64,000 bases of DNA from Haloferula rosea (GTDB lineage: Bacteria > Verrucomicrobiota > Verrucomicrobiia > Verrucomicrobiales > Akkermansiaceae), in contig NZ_JAENII010000005.1 in assembly GCF_016595525.1 (NCBI RefSeq), positions 62,001 through 126,000 on the forward strand. Reading direction: 5' to 3'. A model generated the notes under the pieces. The model saw nothing but the letters and a program-made list of their open reading frames with translations, was not told where the DNA came from and did no database searches. How positions within the stretch are numbered: the first letter of the stretch is position 1; every line of letters begins with the position of its first letter. The position numbers were made by a program, and so were the translations under genes. Shown one piece after another: positions 60,070 through 64,000 of this stretch.

Positions 60070-61065
60070 ATGGGTGGAAAACTGACCTATCAACAGGCGG
60101 GGGTGGACACGCGACGAGCGGCCGCCCTTGTTGGGGACATTCGGGGCCATGTGGCCAGAACACAGCAGCAACGGAAGTTGATGGGCGCCTTTGGGTTGTT
60201 CGCGGCGGCCTACGACCTGAGTGACTACCGGGAGCCTGTGATGGTGACCGGTTGCGACGGGGTCGGCACAAAATTGGAGCTACTCCTCGAGCGGGATCTG
60301 CTGGAAACGGCCGGCAAGGATCTCGTGGCGATGAGTGTGAACGACATCCTCACGACCGGAGGCGACCCTCTGTTGTTTCTGGATTACATCGGGATCGCCG
60401 CTCTGGATGAGGAGCGAATCACCCGCCTTATTTCGGGGATGGCCGATCATCTGGAGGCATGCAATTGCATCCTCGCTGGAGGGGAGACGGCCGAGATGCC
60501 GGGGATCGTCCCGGAGGATGTGATTGAGCTTTCAGGCTTCTGCATCGGCTGCGCCGAGAAATCCGACCTGATTGATCCCACCACGATTGCGCTTGGAGAC
60601 GTGCTGGTCGGGTATGCTTCCGACAGTATCCACGCCAACGGATTCAGTCTGGTTCGCCGGGTGCTCAAGGAGTTCCCGGGTGAGCTCGAGGAGTCAGAAC
60701 TGGATGCCTTGCTGCGTCCGACGCGTCTCTATCATGACGCCGTGAATGGTTTGAAGCAGGCCGGGGTGAAGCCCAAGGCCATGTCCCACATCACCGGCGG
60801 AGGGCTGCCGGAAAACCTCGAGCGATTGTTCCGCGGTTGCGGCGCGGACCTTGAGATCCCTCGCTGGGAACTGCCGGGCATCGAAAAACTGTTGAAGCAT
60901 GTCGATGCCGAGGATCGCTTCCACACGTTCAACATGGGTATTGGCTGGGTCGCGATTGTGGCTCCAGAAGACGTCGATGCGGCCCTGCAGGCCGGGCCTG
61001 GCGGCGTGGTCATCGGCGAAATGGTTGAAACCGAAGGGGTTCGGGTGAAGGTCAGCGGCGAGTGA
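60070..61065 (+). CDS. purM: phosphoribosylformylglycinamidine cyclo-ligase (AIR synthase)
   Basis: Fifth step of purine synthesis: ATP-dependent closure of the imidazole ring to give aminoimidazole ribonucleotide. The 331-residue chain has YQQAGVDTRRAAAL near the start, VTGCDGVGTKLELLLERD (first ATP/substrate segment), DLVAMSVNDILTTGGDPLLFLDYIG, LAGGETAEMPGI, and YASDSIHANGFSLVRRVL. C-terminal MSHITGGGLPENLERLF and FNMGIGWVAIV complete the AIRS signature. All match PurM and not the paralogues PurL or HypE. It is slightly shorter than E. coli PurM (345). It lies seven bases upstream of purF on the same strand, so both are cotranscribed. Confidence 0.95.
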   Translation: MGGKLTYQQAGVDTRRAAALVGDIRGHVARTQQQRKLMGAFGLFAAAYDLSDYREPVMVTGCDGVGTKLELLLERDLLETAGKDLVAMSVNDILTTGGDPLLFLDYIGIAALDEERITRLISGMADHLEACNCILAGGETAEMPGIVPEDVIELSGFCIGCAEKSDLIDPTTIALGDVLVGYASDSIHANGFSLVRRVLKEFPGELEESELDALLRPTRLYHDAVNGLKQAGVKPKAMSHITGGGLPENLERLFRGCGADLEIPRWELPGIEKLLKHVDAEDRFHTFNMGIGWVAIVAPEDVDAALQAGPGGVVIGEMVETEGVRVKVSGE

Positions 61066-61072
61066 TTGACTC

Positions 61073-62998
61073 ATGAGTGACGACCTCAAGCATGAATGCG
61101 GGATCGCGGCGGTTCGATTGCGCAAGCCTCTGGAGTATTATCATGACCGCTACGGCACCGCGCTGTGGGGTTTCAACAAGTTGTTCCTCCTTATGGAGAA
61201 GCAACACAACCGTGGCCAGGACGGGATCGGCATCGGCTGCAACAAGCTGGGGATGCCGCTTGGAGATCCCTATGTTTTCCGGCGCCGAAGCAGTGAGCGG
61301 GACGCTCTGTCATCGATCTTCAGGAAGGAGATCAAGGGGTTCCATAAGATGGCGCGAAAGGGGCGCCTCGATCCGGCCAAGCCGGGCAGCGTCAAAGAGA
61401 ATTTCGATTTTGGAGGAGAGGTGCTGATCGGTCACCTGCGCTACGGGACGTCGGGGGAGTTCGATGATGGTTCCTGTCATCCTTATCTGCGCCGCAGCAA
61501 CTGGCCGACCCGGACGCTGATGGTGATGGGGAATTTCAACATGACCAACACGGGTGAGTTGAACCGGGTTCTGATTGAACGCGGACAGCACCCGGTCTTC
61601 GGCACGGACACTCAGACCGTCCTCGAGGAGATCGGATTCCATCTGGATGAGGCCCACACCGACATTTATCGACAGCTCCGCGATTCCGGGACATCGGGAA
61701 CGACGATCCCCGATCTGATTTCCGAGCGCTTGGATATCGAAAACATCGTCAAGGAAGCGGCGGCGTCGTGGGACGGTGGGTATTCGATCTGCGGTGTGGT
61801 GGGAAATGGCGACATGTTCGTGATGCGTGACCCTCACGGGATCCGCCCGTGCCACATGCTCGTGACCGATGAGGTCATTGCCTTCGCGTCGGAGCGGGTG
61901 CCGCTGATGACGGTTTTCGAGGCCGAGGCGGATCAGGTGGTCGCGCTTGAGCCGGGTGGCATGGTCACGGTGAAATCCGACGGATCGATGCACGACGGGC
62001 AGTTCGCCGAAGCCGGTGAGTACAAGCCGTGTTCCTTCGAGCGGATCTACTTTTCCCGTGGCAACGACCCGGACATCTATCGCGAGCGCAAGGCGATGGG
62101 GGCGGCGCTGGTTCCCCAGGTGGTGGATGCGATCGGCGGCCAGACCGAGAAGGCCGTGTTTTCGTTCATTCCAAACACTGCCGAAACGGCCTGGTATGGT
62201 CTTATGGACGGTCTGCGGATGCATCGGCGCAAGAACGTGCGAGCCAAGTTGCTCGAAGCACTCGAAAGCGGGGATCTGGACGAAGACAAAGTCGATGATT
62301 TGATCCTGCGGAACTGGCCGCGTGGCGAGAAGATCGCGCACAAGGACATCAAGATGCGGACCTTCATTGCCCAGGAGAAGGGCCGTGATCAATTGGTCTC
62401 CCACGTCTATGACATCACCTACGGCATGGTCGAGGAAGGCGATGCCCTCGTGGCGCTTGACGACTCCATTGTCCGAGGAACGACGCTCAAGAAGTCGATC
62501 CTCAAGATTCTTTCGCGAACCTCACCGAGCAAGATTGTGGTTTGTTCGACGGCTCCACAGATCCGATATCCGGACTGCTATGGCATCGACATGTCCGAGA
62601 TGGGCAAGTTCATCGCCTTCCAGGCGGCAGTGGCCCTCCTGCAACGCTCCGGTCGTCAGTCGGTGCTTGATGATGTTTACGAGGCTTGTCGTAGGGAGAT
62701 CCGCAAGCCGGCCGGGGAGATGGAGAACTGCGTGAAAGGCGTTTACGCATCCTTCGCCCCTGAGGAGATCTCAGACGAGATCAGCCGGATGGTCACTCCC
62801 GAGGAGAACGAATGGAAGGGAGAGGTCCAGGTGATTTTCCAGACGATTGAAAATCTGCATGAGTCGATCAACGGGCCGTGCGGTGACTGGTATTTCACCG
62901 GGGACTACCCGACCCCGGGAGGGTATGCGACGGTGAATGCCGCCTACATCCGTTGGTATGACGGTGTCGGTGGTCGGAGTTACGATCTTCCCCTGTAG
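61073..62998 (+). CDS. purF: amidophosphoribosyltransferase (long form)
   Basis: First committed step of purine synthesis: PRPP plus glutamine gives phosphoribosylamine. At 641 residues it is about 130 longer than E. coli or B. subtilis PurF. The glutaminase nucleophile is Cys9 in KHECGIAAVRL, so an eight-residue propeptide must be removed. Other glutaminase motifs are HNRGQDGIGIG, GHLRYGTSG and MGNFNMTN. The PRTase half has FSFIPNTAETAWYGLMDGL and the PRPP loop VALDDSIVRGTTLKKSI (about 461-477). Long forms of this kind are known in Bacteroidetes and Verrucomicrobia. The C-terminal tail (from about 560) has no counterpart in the short enzymes. No Cys cluster for an Fe-S centre is evident. Confidence 0.92.
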   Translation: MSDDLKHECGIAAVRLRKPLEYYHDRYGTALWGFNKLFLLMEKQHNRGQDGIGIGCNKLGMPLGDPYVFRRRSSERDALSSIFRKEIKGFHKMARKGRLDPAKPGSVKENFDFGGEVLIGHLRYGTSGEFDDGSCHPYLRRSNWPTRTLMVMGNFNMTNTGELNRVLIERGQHPVFGTDTQTVLEEIGFHLDEAHTDIYRQLRDSGTSGTTIPDLISERLDIENIVKEAAASWDGGYSICGVVGNGDMFVMRDPHGIRPCHMLVTDEVIAFASERVPLMTVFEAEADQVVALEPGGMVTVKSDGSMHDGQFAEAGEYKPCSFERIYFSRGNDPDIYRERKAMGAALVPQVVDAIGGQTEKAVFSFIPNTAETAWYGLMDGLRMHRRKNVRAKLLEALESGDLDEDKVDDLILRNWPRGEKIAHKDIKMRTFIAQEKGRDQLVSHVYDITYGMVEEGDALVALDDSIVRGTTLKKSILKILSRTSPSKIVVCSTAPQIRYPDCYGIDMSEMGKFIAFQAAVALLQRSGRQSVLDDVYEACRREIRKPAGEMENCVKGVYASFAPEEISDEISRMVTPEENEWKGEVQVIFQTIENLHESINGPCGDWYFTGDYPTPGGYATVNAAYIRWYDGVGGRSYDLPL

Positions 62999-63003
62999 GA
63001 GCG

Positions 63004-64000
63004 ATGAGCGGGGTTCTCGGGAGGGACGATCAGCCTGCTCGAGAAGACGCCGGGCGGAATCATCCAAGTGCTCCGCCATTCACTGCGGTTCTGTCGAAGT
63101 GGCTGATCATCAGTGTGCTCGTCGCTGCTTGTTCCTGTTTCGCCGTCTCCTGGGTGGCTCACGCGGTCGTTGACGATCTCGTCAACCTACTGGCTGCGTG
63201 GATCATGCAGATCCCCATCGTGGTTGGCGCTGCGTCAGTGCACTGGATGGGACTCGTGCTCGTGGGGTGCATGAATATCAGGATGATGCGCGCGTTCCAG
63301 TTGTGCTGGGGGGCGCTGGTCATCTTAGCCTTTCTTTTGGTCTATGCTGGTTCCCACCGCCTACGGGCGGACGTGGGCGTGTTTCTTTCTCCGGATATCC
63401 TTGGGGTCGTCCTATCGAACCTGAGACAAGTTCTCCCGGATATGGTCAAGGGGTATGGCGTCGATATCCTTCTTCTCGGAGCCATCTCCACGGGGTTGGC
63501 GCTCTGGTGCATGGGCACCGCGAAAGTGAAAAGGCTTTCGCTGATAGGAGTGGTCCTGCTTCCTGTGGCCTTGCTGGTTCTTCCTGTGTCGTTGGCAGTG
63601 ACGTTCGCCTATGCCGAGGAGGAGAGGGGAAACCAAGCGGGATACCAGTATCTACCCACGACAAGTCTCGGTTGGTCGGTTGCTCGGAATGCTCTGGGGC
63701 GCGGTGGGCTGTCTTTTCAAGAAGCGACCACGCTGGATCTTGTTGAAGCCAAACCGTTGAACGCGTTTGTCGAAGCGCATCCGCTTCGCGATCGTCCACC
63801 GGTCTTTGTCATCATCCTTGAATCCGTCCCATGGGATCGTTTCGGATTTTTGGGTTCGGGCGGGAAGGATGTGACGCCTCAGATCGATGTCTTCTCTGAA
63901 GATTGCGTCGTGTTCCCGAGAACCTATGCGACGGCGAACCACTCGAACTACGCGCAGACAAGTATCCATTCGTCCCAGTATCCCATGCGTAGTGAGGCGC
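63004..64000 (+). CDS. membrane sulfatase-fold protein (LTA synthase/phosphoglycerol transferase-like), N-terminal part
   Basis: I translated this frame by hand; it stays open from the ATG at 63004 to the window edge (332 codons). Five hydrophobic segments come first (e.g. WLIISVLVAACSCFAVSWVA, and one in FQLCWGALVILAFLLVYAG), followed by an extracytoplasmic domain. RPPVFVIILESVPWDRFGFLG is the start of an alkaline-phosphatase/sulfatase fold, with the Glu metal ligand of LtaS and EptA-like enzymes, and ATANHSNYAQTSIHSSQYP contains the expected nucleophile region. The rest of the active site is beyond the edge. It follows purF by five bases but is probably unrelated in function: likely a lipid- or glycan-modifying transferase. 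Confidence 0.78.
   Translation, partial: MSGVLGRDDQPAREDAGRNHPSAPPFTAVLSKWLIISVLVAACSCFAVSWVAHAVVDDLVNLLAAWIMQIPIVVGAASVHWMGLVLVGCMNIRMMRAFQLCWGALVILAFLLVYAGSHRLRADVGVFLSPDILGVVLSNLRQVLPDMVKGYGVDILLLGAISTGLALWCMGTAKVKRLSLIGVVLLPVALLVLPVSLAVTFAYAEEERGNQAGYQYLPTTSLGWSVARNALGRGGLSFQEATTLDLVEAKPLNAFVEAHPLRDRPPVFVIILESVPWDRFGFLGSGGKDVTPQIDVFSEDCVVFPRTYATANHSNYAQTSIHSSQYPMRSEA

Overview
The window is GC-rich, gene-dense bacterial chromosome. Gene content and style point to the phylum Verrucomicrobiota, probably the Verrucomicrobiales (relatives of Haloferula, Luteolibacter or Akkermansia). This is inferred from a long type IV pilus-like operon of the kind seen in Akkermansia, DUF1080 and DUF5722-like secreted proteins, a moxR/bat operon, a PurF of about 640 residues and mostly weak Shine-Dalgarno sequences. 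No rRNA, tRNA, CRISPR array, insertion sequence or prophage was found. Almost all of it looks like vertically inherited backbone.

Layout. 1-8.2 kb: the 5' part of leuB (cut by the window edge), a Ca2+/Na+-type antiporter, a secreted cyclophilin, an AI-2E-type permease, and a riboflavin block ribBA-ribH-nusB preceded by an Ldh-family oxidoreductase. 8.5-14.9 kb: smc with a clear intrinsic terminator, the nucleoside phosphorylase ppnP and a Ski2-like helicase. 14.9-31 kb: mostly single genes. They include a glycosidase-like secreted protein with a perfect 14-bp palindrome upstream, an RlmI-type methyltransferase, an ABC-F protein, two HI0933-type flavoproteins, DUF808, DUF1080, spermidine-synthase-like, DUF418, PhnA/YjdM and EI24 proteins. 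31-40.3 kb: an exonuclease/phosphatase-like protein, then a compact moxR-DUF58-unknown-batA-batB/C-batD operon whose genes overlap by 1-4 bases. 40.3-43.4 kb: an unknown membrane protein, an ACT-domain protein, histidine decarboxylase and a YjbR protein.

43.6-59.7 kb, all on the minus strand: about 17 tightly packed genes. In transcription order these are an ABC ATPase and permease, a histidine-rich exported protein, a PilT-like ATPase, a major-pilin-like protein, a PilM-PilN fusion, PilO-like and PilP-like proteins, a secretin, an unknown protein, PilB, PilC, an unknown membrane protein, a pseudopilin and four unknown envelope proteins. Many neighbours share 4-base ATGA overlaps. This is the best candidate here for a poorly described system: a lineage-specific type IV filament machine with at least six uncharacterised subunits and a His/Cys-rich protein translationally coupled to the retraction-type ATPase. 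60-64 kb: purM and purF, and the start of a membrane-bound sulfatase-fold protein that runs off the window.

Start codons were revised from the longest open frame where signal peptides, family starts or overlaps argued for it. Family names come from recognising motifs by eye; no search was run.
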